A stretch of 64,000 bases of DNA from assembly GCF_038443675.1 (NCBI RefSeq), contig NZ_CP151762.1:2914001-2978000 (forward strand), in the 5' to 3' direction. How positions within the stretch are numbered: position 1 is the stretch's first letter; every line of letters begins with the position of its first letter. Under the pieces are notes generated by a model, which saw only the letters and a program-made list of their open reading frames with translations, ran no database searches and was not told the origin of the DNA. The stretch comes from Yoonia sp. G8-12 (GTDB lineage: Bacteria > Pseudomonadota > Alphaproteobacteria > Rhodobacterales > Rhodobacteraceae). A program made the position numbers and the translations under genes. Below are positions 50,912 through 59,694 of this stretch, piece after piece.

Positions 50912-51383
50912 CCTGACACCCCGTCGTACAGTTCTGCTAGGTCTTATCGGGCTGGCGGGTTGCGGCTTTGCGCCGATCTATGGCGCAGATACGGGGTTGC
51001 GGGGACGCGTTGCCTTTGAAACGGACGAAAGCGTCGCAGGTTTTCGCCTGCGCGAAGAGCTTGAAAAGCGGCTCGGACGCAGTGCGGCACCTGAATATGT
51101 GCTCAAGACAACGGTGCGATCCAGCCAGCGGGCCGCGGCGATTACATCCGAGGGCGATACGTCACGCTTCAACATCGTCGGTGCTGCAAAATGGTCACTG
51201 ATCGTGTTGGATGACGGCAATCAGATCGACGGGGGCGAGGTAGAAGCCTTTACCAGCTACTCCGCCACCGGATCGACGAACGCCACCCAAGCCACGCGTG
51301 ACGATGCCGAGGCACGCGTTGCTGTGATCCTTGCCGATCTGATCGTCAGCCGTGTTCTGATCCGTGCCGCCGAGCTCAACTGA
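50901..51383 (+). CDS. lptE: LPS assembly lipoprotein LptE
   Basis: A 160-residue lipoprotein with lipobox L-A-G-C near residue 18-21 followed by G-F-A-P-I-Y, the LptE signature, then an alpha/beta fold with V-L-K-T-T-V-R-S-S and a C-terminal helix. It works with LptD to insert LPS into the outer membrane. The start TTG 50901 overlaps leuS; AAGGA lies nine bases upstream. One base overlaps the holA start. Confidence 0.88.
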   Translation: MSSSLTPRRTVLLGLIGLAGCGFAPIYGADTGLRGRVAFETDESVAGFRLREELEKRLGRSAAPEYVLKTTVRSSQRAAAITSEGDTSRFNIVGAAKWSLIVLDDGNQIDGGEVEAFTSYSATGSTNATQATRDDAEARVAVILADLIVSRVLIRAAELN

Positions 51384-52405
51384 TGAAGCTGACGGGTGCC
51401 GCCGCGAATAATTACTTCCGGCAACCGGACCCGTCGCATATGGCGCTTTTGATCTTTGGTGCCGATCCAATGCGCGTCGCTGACAAACGCCAGCAGGCAA
51501 TTAATGCATTGGTGGGGCCGCAGGGCGAAGAGGAAATGCGTCTGACACGGATCAGTGCGTCCGATTTACGCAAAGATCCCGCCTTGCTGGATGATGCAAT
51601 CAAGGCGCAGGGGTTCTTTCCGGGGCACAGAGTGGCTTTTGTCGAGGATGCCACGGACGGGTTGTCCAAGGTGATCGCAGCGGCGCTGGCCGATTGGCAG
51701 CCCGGCGATGCGCAGGTCGTGATCACCGCCGCCCAGCTAATGGCGAAATCTGCGCTCCGCAAGGTCGTGGAAGGGTACAACAACGCGGTGTCCATCGGGC
51801 TTTATGATGATCCGCCGACGATGGCCGACGTGGAACTTGCGCTCAAAGATGCCGGTATCGCGCCGCCTGACCGGGACGTGATGGACGCGCTGCTGGCCCT
51901 TGCCAACAGTCTGGAACCTGGGGATTTGCGGCAGACGATTGAAAAGGTGGCGCTTTATAAGCGCGGCGACGACAGCCCGCTGAGCATTGCCGATATCATG
52001 GCGAATGCGCCCCAATCGGCAGAAGTCGATGTTGATGATGTACTTGAGGTCGTTGCAACCGGTCAGGCTGATCAATTGGGCCCGCTTTTGCGCAATCTTT
52101 ATGCCCAAGGTGTCACACCTGTGACGCTTTGTATTGGTGCGACGCGCCATTTTCGCAGGCTGCACGTGGTGGCGTCTGATCCGGGTGGGCCTGCGGCGGG
52201 TGTGGGGCGGCTTCGGCCACCTGTCTTTGGTCCGCGTCGCGACAAGATTGTGCGACAGGCCAGCCAATGGGGGCGCGACCGATTGGAAAAGGCGCTCACA
52301 GCGCTGACAGACGTGGATTTGCAATTGCGTTCAGCAAGCACGGCGCCACAGAATGCGCTGATGGAACGGACCTTGATCAGACTGGCGATGATGGCGCGGC
52401 GCTGA
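51383..52405 (+). CDS. holA: DNA polymerase III subunit delta
   Basis: A 340-residue delta subunit. L-I-F-G-A-D-P-M-R-V near residue 24 replaces the usual Y-G-x-D-x-x segment; V-V-I-T-A-A-Q-L near 113, the G-D-L-R-Q-T-I-E-K-V-A-L-Y near 176 and the collar region near 270-330 fit HolA. It opens the sliding clamp within the clamp loader. It is the last gene of the DUF3576-leuS-lptE-holA unit. Confidence 0.92.
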   Translation: MKLTGAAANNYFRQPDPSHMALLIFGADPMRVADKRQQAINALVGPQGEEEMRLTRISASDLRKDPALLDDAIKAQGFFPGHRVAFVEDATDGLSKVIAAALADWQPGDAQVVITAAQLMAKSALRKVVEGYNNAVSIGLYDDPPTMADVELALKDAGIAPPDRDVMDALLALANSLEPGDLRQTIEKVALYKRGDDSPLSIADIMANAPQSAEVDVDDVLEVVATGQADQLGPLLRNLYAQGVTPVTLCIGATRHFRRLHVVASDPGGPAAGVGRLRPPVFGPRRDKIVRQASQWGRDRLEKALTALTDVDLQLRSASTAPQNALMERTLIRLAMMARR

Positions 52406-52407
52406 AA

Positions 52408-52433
52408 TGAAAAAGGCAGGCCACTGGCCTGCC
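52408..52433 (-). terminator. intrinsic terminator of first small paralogue
   Basis: GGCAGGCCA / TGGCCTGCC, a 9-bp stem with a one-base core (effective loop about 3-5), is followed on the minus strand by TTTTT. It sits 39 bases past the small-protein stop at 52472 and may also stop holA transcription. A near-identical copy is at 53211. Confidence 0.88.
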
Positions 52434-52471
52434 CTTAAAAACAAGATCAAAGATCTTGTCGATGGTATAGT

Positions 52472-52684
52472 TTAGTCGTTTTCGTTAACTGCCGCAGCGA
52501 TCAGAAGCGCAGCAAGCACACCCAGAACGACATAAGTTGGGCTCACAGAAGAACCTGCTGGTTCTACTGGCTCAACCATGACGACTGGTGCTTCCATAAC
52601 TTCGTCAGCCATACCACCAGCTGTGGCGGCGACGCCGGATACTGCAAGTGCTGCCGCAGCGGCGAGTGTTGTTGTAATGCGCAT
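52472..52684 (-). CDS. small secreted/membrane protein, 70 residues (paralogue 1)
   Basis: M-R-I-T-T-T-L-A-A-A-A-A-L opens a signal peptide cleaved around A-T-A; mature part has M-A-D-E-V-M-E-A-P-V-V-M-V-E-P-V-E-P-A and a C-terminal hydrophobic helix Y-V-V-L-G-V-L-A-A-L-L-I-A-A-A-V before an acidic end. GGAG precedes the ATG. Proteins of this plan (signal peptide, E-A-P-V-V, C-terminal helix) are common in roseobacters and often wrongly labelled ferrochelatase. Role unknown. Confidence 0.8.
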   Translation of the reverse strand: MRITTTLAAAAALAVSGVAATAGGMADEVMEAPVVMVEPVEPAGSSVSPTYVVLGVLAALLIAAAVNEND

Positions 52685-53206
52685 AGTGTTACTCCATTTG
52701 TGCACGGGGCCTAGAGGTCAAAGCGTGACCTGCCCACATAAGATCACTGAATCAGGGATTTGGAGCAAATCCTAGGTCTAAAAGTAAAAGTGCGGAAACT
52801 TGTTTGAACAATCTTGCTCCAAATCTCCCGTTTGCTTGCGCGGAAGATGAGAACAAGTGGATGATTTTAAATCAAAAATATTGCAATCAATCGAAAAACC
52901 CAGATGCCCGCGCTAGTCTCCGTGCTACATACAACATAGCAGAATGCAAGAATCCTGCGTTTTAAGTTGCATAAATGCAACGATCTGCGCGCGGTGGGAT
53001 GCCTGCTATTTGTCCATCCGAAAGGTCAGCACATCGTGTCGAGGGGGCTGTCAGCCATGAATCAGTCTGAATGCAACCCGCGGCCTGGCGTAATGCACAG
53101 GGTCTACCCCAATTATGCTGAGGCAATACAAACCCGGCATGATGTCCAGAAAAACGACGGTTGACTGTTGATCTGCATGCTGGCGCGTGCTTGATCGTGG
53201 GGGTGG
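52685..53206. other. intergenic region between small paralogues, with 12-bp inverted repeat
   Basis: More than 500 bases with no supported gene. The best structure is a perfect inverted repeat: GATTTGGAGCAA (52757-52768) and TTGCTCCAAATC (52814-52825), 45 bases apart and about 75 bases before the first paralogue start. The middle (52850-52980) is AT-rich. A 65-codon frame near 52967-53164 has no credible features and is not called. Confidence 0.55.
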
Positions 53207-53229
53207 AAAAGGCAGGCCAATGGCCTGCC
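53207..53229 (-). terminator. intrinsic terminator of second small paralogue
   Basis: GGCAGGCCA / TGGCCTGCC with a single A at the core and TTTT on the minus strand. It differs from the 52415 hairpin only in the loop and lies 13 bases past the gene stop. Confidence 0.88.
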
Positions 53230-53241
53230 TTAGATAGAAGG

Positions 53242-53481
53242 TTATCTTACATCGAGCGTGCGCTCATCATCGTCGTCATCACCAACGGCTGAAGCAATGA
53301 GAAGTGCTGCAAGCACACCCAGCACAATAACGGTTGGGCTGATAGAAGAAGCAGCTGGTGCTACTGGCTCAGCCATCACGACTGGTGCTTCCATGATTTC
53401 GTCGGCCAAGCCGCCAGCAGTGGCAGCCATTCCGGTGGCAACAAGCGCCGCTGCTGCGGCAAGTGTAGTTGTAAAGCGCAT
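53242..53481 (-). CDS. small secreted/membrane protein, 79 residues (paralogue 2)
   Basis: It closely resembles the protein at 52472: M-R-F-T-T-T-L-A-A-A-A-A-L, A-D-E-I-M-E-A-P-V-V-M-A-E-P-V and V-L-G-V-L-A-A-L-L-I-A-S-A-V. It differs by a longer acidic tail, D-D-D-D-D-E-R-T-L-D-V-R. AAGGAGTA precedes the ATG. The two genes and their terminators are same-strand duplicates, about 790 bases apart. Role unknown. Confidence 0.8.
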   Translation of the reverse strand: MRFTTTLAAAAALVATGMAATAGGLADEIMEAPVVMAEPVAPAASSISPTVIVLGVLAALLIASAVGDDDDDERTLDVR

Positions 53482-53671
53482 TGTATTACTCCTTGTGAAT
53501 GGGCGATGTTGTCAAACACTCACGTCCCAATGTTCTCATATTGAAACAGTGATTGCCTGCAAATGCCGCTTCAAAATATTCCTGTGCGTAGTTGCTCTGA
53601 TGCAATGCATCAGGCGATCTTCGGATCTTTAACCTCAAAGCTTTTGAATGTCAGAGTGTGCGTGACCGGCT

Positions 53672-54835
53672 TCACCCCAAGCAGTGTTTGGCGGCCCCAA
53701 TCCCGGCAAGTCGTCCGGTCGCAAGGCAGCCGGTGATCAGATAACCGCCCGTCGGTGCTTCCCAGTCCAGCATCTCACCTGCGCAGAAAACGCCCGATTG
53801 GTGCGTTAGCATCAGATCGTTGGTGAGTGCGGAAAACCGGACACCGCCCGCGGTTGATATGGCCTCATCCATTGGTCGGGGGCCTTGATGACTGATTGGC
53901 AGTGCCTTGATGAGAAGAGCGAGATCGTCAGGCAAAGGCCGTCCGCATTCCATCAGTAGTGCGATTTGCACAGGCGAGAACCGTAGGACTTTGCGTAGGT
54001 GGTTTGTAAGGCTCGCTTTGCCGCGTGGTTTTTGCAGTGCTGCGCGGATCTTGTCCTCGGACCAGTCTGGCAGCAGATCAACGGTCAATGGCGCACCTTC
54101 CCGCATGGGCTTGGACAGCATGTAGATGCCGCCACCTTCGATGCCGCGCTTTGAGATAACGAGCTCGCCCCGTGTTTTTTGCCCGCCTGCCATCAAACCC
54201 ACAGATTTGATCGGTATGCCAAAGTAGGGCGCCATGTGTGGCGACCAATTCACGATGAAACCCATATTGGCAGGGGCAAAGGGCGCAACCTTATCTTGTA
54301 GATGTTCAGCCCAGGCTCCGTTTGCCCCAAGGCGCGCCCAACTGGCCCCGCCTGTGGCAAGCACAGTGACCTTCGGCGTAGCAGTGATCGTGCCATTTGG
54401 TGTTTTAAAGCGCAAAGCGTCGCCTTGCCAGCCGTCCCAGCGCCACCGCGTTTCAATCCGCACGTTGTCGTCGCGCAGCCGCGCCAGCCAGGCACGCAGC
54501 AGGGGCGAGGCTTTCATGACGGTGGGAAAGACGCGCCCCGTTGATCCCGTAAAGACGGTTTGCCCCAAGCCTTCTGCCCAAGCGATCACCTGATCCGGGC
54601 CGAAATCATCCAGTGCTTTGGCAAGCGCCGTTGGCAACCCAGCGCCATAGGCGGCACGAAAAGCAGTACTCGGCTCTGCTTTGGTGATGTTCAGCCCTGA
54701 TTTTCCTGCCATCAGAAATTTGCGGCCCACAGACGGCATGGCCTCTGCCACTGTCACCGACACGCCGGCCTTGCCCAGCTCCTCCGCAGCCATCAGGCCA
54801 GCGGGCCCCGCGCCAATGACGATTGCATCCGTCAC
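53672..54835 (-). CDS. NAD(P)/FAD-dependent oxidoreductase (HI0933/TIGR03862 type)
   Basis: A 387-residue flavoprotein. The FAD motif I-G-A-G-P-A-G-L-M-A-A lies at residues 7-17, with V-G-R-K-F-L-M-A-G-K-S-G-L-N-I-T near 36 and a C-terminal F-C-A-G-E-M-L-D-W-E-A-P-T-G-G-Y near 355. This pattern is the YhiN/HI0933-like family of uncharacterised aminoacetone- or nucleoside-related flavoproteins. It overlaps the mini-MscS-like gene upstream by four bases (ATGA). Confidence 0.9.
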   Translation of the reverse strand: MTDAIVIGAGPAGLMAAEELGKAGVSVTVAEAMPSVGRKFLMAGKSGLNITKAEPSTAFRAAYGAGLPTALAKALDDFGPDQVIAWAEGLGQTVFTGSTGRVFPTVMKASPLLRAWLARLRDDNVRIETRWRWDGWQGDALRFKTPNGTITATPKVTVLATGGASWARLGANGAWAEHLQDKVAPFAPANMGFIVNWSPHMAPYFGIPIKSVGLMAGGQKTRGELVISKRGIEGGGIYMLSKPMREGAPLTVDLLPDWSEDKIRAALQKPRGKASLTNHLRKVLRFSPVQIALLMECGRPLPDDLALLIKALPISHQGPRPMDEAISTAGGVRFSALTNDLMLTHQSGVFCAGEMLDWEAPTGGYLITGCLATGRLAGIGAAKHCLG

Positions 54836-55212
54836 GTTGGCGTGGGCCCTATCAATTGGGCCACGCGGGGGGTGATGAAATTTTCATTGCTGACAACAAT
54901 CCAGCGGCCAGCGAATGTCTCAAGGATCGCTGCCCGTGCGGCCAACTTGATGATTGTTCCGGCGTCGCTGCCATCTCGCGCGACATTGTCGCCGACGGAG
55001 GCTTGGTTTTCGACTAGGCGGTCCACATCAGAGATAAATTTGGATCCGGTTCTTTGCAGCCAAAGACCGAGGCCGACACCGATCACACCCCCGATAATCG
55101 CCAGTGAAACAAGATTGATCGCTGACAAGTATATCAGGATTAGGACGGCGGCTGCGAGTGTCATAAACTCAAAGACGCTTTGCGCTTGGGCCATCAAGGC
55201 GTTTCGCTCCAT
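54832..55212 (-). CDS. mini MscS-like membrane protein
   Basis: A 126-residue protein. Two membrane helices at about 14-52 end in I-I-G-G-V-I-G-V-G-L-G-L-W-L-Q-R, like the pore-lining TM3 of MscS, followed by a small beta domain: L-V-E-N-Q-A-S-V-G-D-N-V, G-T-I-I-K-L-A-A-R-A-A-I-L-E-T and I-V-V-S-N-E-N-F-I-T. It lacks the cytoplasmic cage of MscS and one or more membrane helices. It could form a small channel or be a degenerate relative; the homology is from pattern only. It is coupled to the flavoprotein gene. Confidence 0.6.
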   Translation of the reverse strand: MERNALMAQAQSVFEFMTLAAAVLILIYLSAINLVSLAIIGGVIGVGLGLWLQRTGSKFISDVDRLVENQASVGDNVARDGSDAGTIIKLAARAAILETFAGRWIVVSNENFITPRVAQLIGPTPT

Positions 55213-55225
55213 CAGTGCTTTACCT

Positions 55226-55849
55226 TCACCGTTTCAGTTCTGGTGTCGTCATGCGCTTGATCGCCGCAATATGGTCAGGCGTGGCGGATAAGACGTCAGC
55301 CCCGAGGTGATGCGCTGTTTCGAGGAGCGCTTCGGGCACAACAATCTGGTCCACCAATCCCCACTGAAGCGCCTGTTCCGCCTCAATCTTTTGGCCCGCC
55401 ATCAGGATCATTCTGGCGCGGGCCGGTCCGACAAGCGTTGTCAGGCGCGCCGGATCAGAAGGTTGCGGCAGAAAGCCCAGCTTCATCACGGGATAAAAGA
55501 ACTTTGCCTTGGCAACGGTGATCCGCAAATCGCAGGCAAGAACCATGCCAAAAGCACCGCCCGCCACAGTGCCGTTCAGTGCGGCGATGCTAAGGCCCGG
55601 AAGTGCGGCGATTGCGGATGAAAGCCGCTCCCATACGGGGTCCGTGGCAAGTCCTGCGCGCGCAGCATCCAAATCTGCACCGGCGCTAAAGACGGCCCCT
55701 GTGCCGGTTAGAATAAAGAGTTTGGCCTCTTGTGCTGCCTCTGCGATCTCTGCCAACTTCACTAGCATGTCGCCCGTCAAAGCGCCTGCTTTGTCAGGCC
55801 GGTCGATGGTAACGGTCCATGTGTCACCATCCTTGTCACAGCGGATCAT
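55226..55849 (-). CDS. enoyl-CoA hydratase/isomerase family protein
   Basis: A 207-residue crotonase-fold protein, shorter than the usual 260. I-D-R-P-D-K-A-G-A-L near residue 16, F-S-A-G-A-D-L near 54 (oxyanion A-G-A-D), and V-A-G-G-A-F-G-M-V-L near 94 (second oxyanion Gly). It overlaps the SDR gene by four bases (ATGA), so the pair is translationally coupled, perhaps a fatty-acid side route. The exact reaction is not clear. Confidence 0.88.
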   Translation of the reverse strand: MIRCDKDGDTWTVTIDRPDKAGALTGDMLVKLAEIAEAAQEAKLFILTGTGAVFSAGADLDAARAGLATDPVWERLSSAIAALPGLSIAALNGTVAGGAFGMVLACDLRITVAKAKFFYPVMKLGFLPQPSDPARLTTLVGPARARMILMAGQKIEAEQALQWGLVDQIVVPEALLETAHHLGADVLSATPDHIAAIKRMTTPELKR

Positions 55850-56604
55850 ATAAGCCCGACCTTCTTGCGGATATCCTCGTCACGCAGGCTGACATCATCC
55901 CCCAAGAACGTGTCGGCCTCGGATGTGCACATCCACAACAGCGCCTGTGCGGGCCATTCGGGGGGAATATGCACGGACCAGTCAAGCTGGCTAACCGGAT
56001 TTATGCCTGATTCCTTGATTTCGCGCTGCATTTGCGTGGCCACCGTGCCGGGCGAAAGGCCCATGATCCGCAACCCTTTATCGCGGGATTCTTTGTCGGC
56101 GGTGCGGGTTAGCATATAAACGGCGGCTTTCGAGCTACAGTAGGCCGACCAGCCCTCGACCGGGCCATGGGCGGCACCAGACGAGATGTTGATGATCGTT
56201 CCGTGACCTTGGGCAATCATGCCGGGCATCGCCGCATGAAGCCCGTGCATCACGCCTTTGAGGTTAATGTCGATGGTGCGTGACCAAGCCTCGGGATCGG
56301 TGTCTTGCAGATGGCCGATCGGGTCGACCACGCCTGCATTATTGATCAGAACGTCCAGTCCGCCAAATGTGCGCGCGGTCGCAGCAACGGCCGAAGCGAC
56401 ATCGGAATAGCGCGATACATCGCAAGGGATAGCAAGTGCGTTTTCCCCGATTTTTCCGGCAATTTCCGCAATAGCGTCCGTGCTGCGGGCAATGAGTGCG
56501 ACGTTTGCCCCTGCTTCGGCAAAAGCATAAGCGGCAGCTGCGCCGATGCCGCGGCTGGCCCCGGTGATAAGTACGGTTTTCCCGACTAAATTGACGTTTT
56601 TCAC
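55846..56604 (-). CDS. short-chain dehydrogenase/reductase
   Basis: A 252-residue SDR: cofactor motif T-G-A-S-R-G-I-G near residue 13, N-N-A-G near 88, catalytic Ser in N-I-S-S-G near 140 and Y-C-S-S-K near 153. GTG 56604 is the start, with AAGGGAC upstream; no earlier ATG has a ribosome site. The substrate is unknown. It is the first gene of the run SDR, enoyl-CoA hydratase-like, mini-MscS-like, flavoprotein on the minus strand. Confidence 0.9.
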   Translation of the reverse strand: MKNVNLVGKTVLITGASRGIGAAAAYAFAEAGANVALIARSTDAIAEIAGKIGENALAIPCDVSRYSDVASAVAATARTFGGLDVLINNAGVVDPIGHLQDTDPEAWSRTIDINLKGVMHGLHAAMPGMIAQGHGTIINISSGAAHGPVEGWSAYCSSKAAVYMLTRTADKESRDKGLRIMGLSPGTVATQMQREIKESGINPVSQLDWSVHIPPEWPAQALLWMCTSEADTFLGDDVSLRDEDIRKKVGLI

Positions 56605-56722
56605 ACAAGTCCCTTTCAGATTGCTTTGGGGATAGCTAGTTATTGTCTTAATAGTAAAGCCCATTGCCGCTATATTTGAAAGCCTGAGCGGTAGGACAAT
56701 GATGTATCGAAAGGGATCATCC

Positions 56723-58225
56723 ATGACATATCCGACAGGAATGCGCAGCGCTGTCTGCATCGCCGCGTTGATCGCTGGCAGCACAGCGCAGGCCGACGTC
56801 ATCGCGGCACAAGTCTGGGAAGACTGGAAGGCGCAAATGAGCCTTTACGGTGAAGATAGCCTGACAGTTGGCGCAGAAGAAACATCAAGCGGCGTCGTGA
56901 CGATCCGCGATCTGATTCTGCGGACCTCCGATGATGACGTCACCGCGGAACTCTCGATGGGAACGATCACGTTCAACGAACAGTCCGATGGCACTGTGCG
57001 CGTTACGATGGACGATAGCTATCCGATGGTCATCACAGGCGAAGATGGTGTGGTCGTGACCTTGGCCGTGACCCAGCAGAACATGAATATGATCGTGAGT
57101 GGTGATCCCGACGCCATGAATTACGCGATCACCGCTGACCAGTACGGCATTGCCCTACAGGATGTTGTGGATGGGGATGTTACGTTTACCGGTGATGCCG
57201 AAGTCACGCTGAATGACATCGACATGGCCTATCAGACCGAGGCCGGCGATCTGCGCGATATCTCGTACGACGGCACAATCGGATCAGTTGATCTTCTTGT
57301 TGATTTCCAGGTTCCCGGCGGGAATGGGGAATATGTCACCGCTGGTGGCAAAATGATGAACATTGCGGCGCAGGCCGAAATGTCGGTCCCTGAGGGTGCT
57401 GACTTTGAGGATCCTGATACGCTGATGGTTGACGGTTTCGCCATTGCAGGGGGCTATACGATTGATCGCTCAGACTTTGTTTTTGATATCAATGCAGAGG
57501 GCGATCAGGCATCAGGTTCGATCACTGTGGGGTCTTCAACGCTGACAGGTGATTTGAACAACAGCACTGTTGGCTACACGTCTTCGACAAATGATATCGC
57601 GATGAACATCGTTTCCAGTGATTTCCCGCTCCCGATCGAGCTGAGCTTGGCGCAGTATGGGGTCAACGTTCTGTTCCCGACCGCTGCTTCTGAAGAAGCT
57701 TCGGATTTTGCCTTTGGTTTTGATCTGGTTGATCTGTCGATTAGCGATACGATCTGGGAACTGTTCGATCCGGGCAACGTTCTGCCGCGCGATCCTGCGA
57801 CGATCCAACTCGCACTCAGCGGCCGGGGCAAGGCGTTGTTTGATATGTTCGATCCCGAACAGCAGGACGCGATGAACAATGCGGAAATGCCCTATGAGCT
57901 TGAATCAGTGACGCTTGACCGTCTGAACGTGAATGCCGCCGGTGCCGCGTTGGTGGGTGATGGGGCATTTACCTTTGATAACAGCGATATGGAAACCTTT
58001 GCACCGCTGCCACGCCCTGAAGGTGAAGCAACGATTGAGATTACCGGCTTCAACGCGCTTCTCGATAATCTCGTCGCTATGGGTCTTGTCCCTGAGCAGG
58101 ATGTCATGGGTGCGCGCATGATGGTGGGTATGTTTGCCCGTTCTACTGGCGACGATCAGATGGAAACATCTGTCGAAGTCCTGCCCAATGGTCAGGTCAA
58201 CGTGAACGGTAATCGCGTTCGTTAG
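56723..58225 (+). CDS. DUF2125 family protein
   Basis: A 500-residue secreted protein: signal peptide ending near S-T-A-Q-A, then a long beta-rich sequence with many Asp and Gly. V-W-E-D-W-K near residue 33 is a family mark. DUF2125 is found mostly in alphaproteobacteria and lacks a known role; envelope association is likely from the signal peptide. AAGGGATC precedes ATG 56723. A strong terminator follows. Confidence 0.88.
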   Translation: MTYPTGMRSAVCIAALIAGSTAQADVIAAQVWEDWKAQMSLYGEDSLTVGAEETSSGVVTIRDLILRTSDDDVTAELSMGTITFNEQSDGTVRVTMDDSYPMVITGEDGVVVTLAVTQQNMNMIVSGDPDAMNYAITADQYGIALQDVVDGDVTFTGDAEVTLNDIDMAYQTEAGDLRDISYDGTIGSVDLLVDFQVPGGNGEYVTAGGKMMNIAAQAEMSVPEGADFEDPDTLMVDGFAIAGGYTIDRSDFVFDINAEGDQASGSITVGSSTLTGDLNNSTVGYTSSTNDIAMNIVSSDFPLPIELSLAQYGVNVLFPTAASEEASDFAFGFDLVDLSISDTIWELFDPGNVLPRDPATIQLALSGRGKALFDMFDPEQQDAMNNAEMPYELESVTLDRLNVNAAGAALVGDGAFTFDNSDMETFAPLPRPEGEATIEITGFNALLDNLVAMGLVPEQDVMGARMMVGMFARSTGDDQMETSVEVLPNGQVNVNGNRVR

Positions 58226-58239
58226 ACTATCTCTATGAC

Positions 58240-58279
58240 AAAAGGGGCGCAGGTGGTGACATCTGCGCCCCTTTTCTTT
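58240..58279 (+). terminator. intrinsic terminator of DUF2125 gene
   Basis: AAAAGGGGCGCAG and CTGCGCCCCTTTT form a 13-bp perfect stem with a 10-base loop, followed by CTTTT. It lies 14 bases past the stop. Confidence 0.92.
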
Positions 58280-58347
58280 TGCGCGGGGCGTGGCCTTGCG
58301 GGGCAGACCTTGGCGCACTAGGTCTTTGGGCAAGCAAAGGACATACG

Positions 58348-59694
58348 ATGACCCAATCTCTCTCAGACCTTTCCGATCAAATTTTGCAGGCTGCTAAACG
58401 CGCTGGCGCAGATGCTGCTGATGCGATTGCGGTGGATGGCACGTCGATCTCGATCACCGTGCGCGATGGGGCCTTGGAACAGGCCGAGCGGTCCGAAGGC
58501 ATCGACATCGGGCTGCGCGTCTTTGTCGGTAACCGGCAATCCTGTGTGTCCTCGTCTGACACCAAGCCTGAGACGCTGATCCAGATGGCCGAACGCGCCG
58601 TCGCGATGGCCAAGGAAGCGCCCGAAGATTCCCATGCCGGGCTTGCTGATCCGTCACAGTTGACGACCAATACCGCAACCGAGACATTGGAACTCTATGA
58701 CTCCAGCGATGAGCCCGACCCCGCTGCCCTACAACAGGATGCGACCCGCGCAGAGGCGGCGGCCTTGCGCAATCCGGGCGTCAGCCAAGTGCAATCCGCC
58801 TCGGCAGGTTACGGGCGTCGGCGCATCCATCTGGCGGCGACAAACGGGTTTTCTGCCGGTTATGCGCGCAGTGATCGTGGCCTGTCCTGTGTGGCGATAA
58901 GCGGCACAGGCAACGGGATGGAGCGTGACTATGATTACGACAGCCGCGTGTTTCAGGCCGATCTGCGCGACGCCGAAGAGATCGGGCGCATCGCGGCGGA
59001 ACGTGCGGTAGAACGGGCGGGGGCAAAAAGGCCGCGCACCGGGGCATACCCTGTGCTTTTTGACGAACGTGTCGCCAGCACCCTGATCGGGAGCCTTCTG
59101 CAAGCCAGCAACGGATCTATGATTGCGCGCGGTTCAAGCTGGCTGCGCGATGCCATTGGTCAACAGGTTCTGCCCAAGGGGTTGTCGATTATTGAAGACC
59201 CCCACCGCGTGCGCGTCACTGGATCAAAGCTGTTTGATGCGGAAGGATTGGCGACAGCGCAGCGTGCGATTGTCGATGATGGGATCCTGACGGGCTGGAC
59301 GCTTGATCTTGCGACAGGGCGCAAACTCGGGATGCCAAGCACTGCGAATGCCGCGCGTGGCACGGGATCGCCCCCATCGCCGAGCCTGACGAATGTAGCG
59401 CTGACCATGGGTGAAAAATCACGCGATGATCTGATCCTCGACATGGGTACCGGGCTTTTGGTGACGTCGATGATCGGATCAACGATCAATCCCAACACTG
59501 GCGATTATTCACGTGGGGCGGCTGGTTTCTGGGTTGAGAATGGCGAAATCGCCTATCCGGTCAACGAATGCACCGTCGCAGGCAATCTGCGCGAGATGTT
59601 GATGACGATTGTACCTGCAAATGACGGCCGCACGCACTTGTCGCGTGTTGTTCCTTCTTTGCTGGTCGAAGGACTAACCCTTGCTGGAGCCTGA
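58348..59694 (+). CDS. pmbA: TldD/PmbA (TldE) family metalloprotease-like protein
   Basis: A 448-residue protein of the TldE/PmbA class. It begins with a TldD-type fold (V-R-D-G-A-L-E-Q-A-E-R near residue 37, R-V-F-V-G-N-R near 52) and has G-A-Y-P-V-L-F-D-E near 230, and a G-T-G-S-P-P-S-P-S region near 348. PmbA lacks the zinc site and works with TldD in peptide cleavage and maturation. The start ATG 58348 follows AAAGGA. Its end overlaps the cysQ-like gene by 14 bases. Confidence 0.92.
   Translation: MTQSLSDLSDQILQAAKRAGADAADAIAVDGTSISITVRDGALEQAERSEGIDIGLRVFVGNRQSCVSSSDTKPETLIQMAERAVAMAKEAPEDSHAGLADPSQLTTNTATETLELYDSSDEPDPAALQQDATRAEAAALRNPGVSQVQSASAGYGRRRIHLAATNGFSAGYARSDRGLSCVAISGTGNGMERDYDYDSRVFQADLRDAEEIGRIAAERAVERAGAKRPRTGAYPVLFDERVASTLIGSLLQASNGSMIARGSSWLRDAIGQQVLPKGLSIIEDPHRVRVTGSKLFDAEGLATAQRAIVDDGILTGWTLDLATGRKLGMPSTANAARGTGSPPSPSLTNVALTMGEKSRDDLILDMGTGLLVTSMIGSTINPNTGDYSRGAAGFWVENGEIAYPVNECTVAGNLREMLMTIVPANDGRTHLSRVVPSLLVEGLTLAGA

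Noticed and set aside
52967..53164. 65-codon plus-strand frame between the small paralogues
   Set aside because: No ribosome site, signal peptide or recognisable motif.
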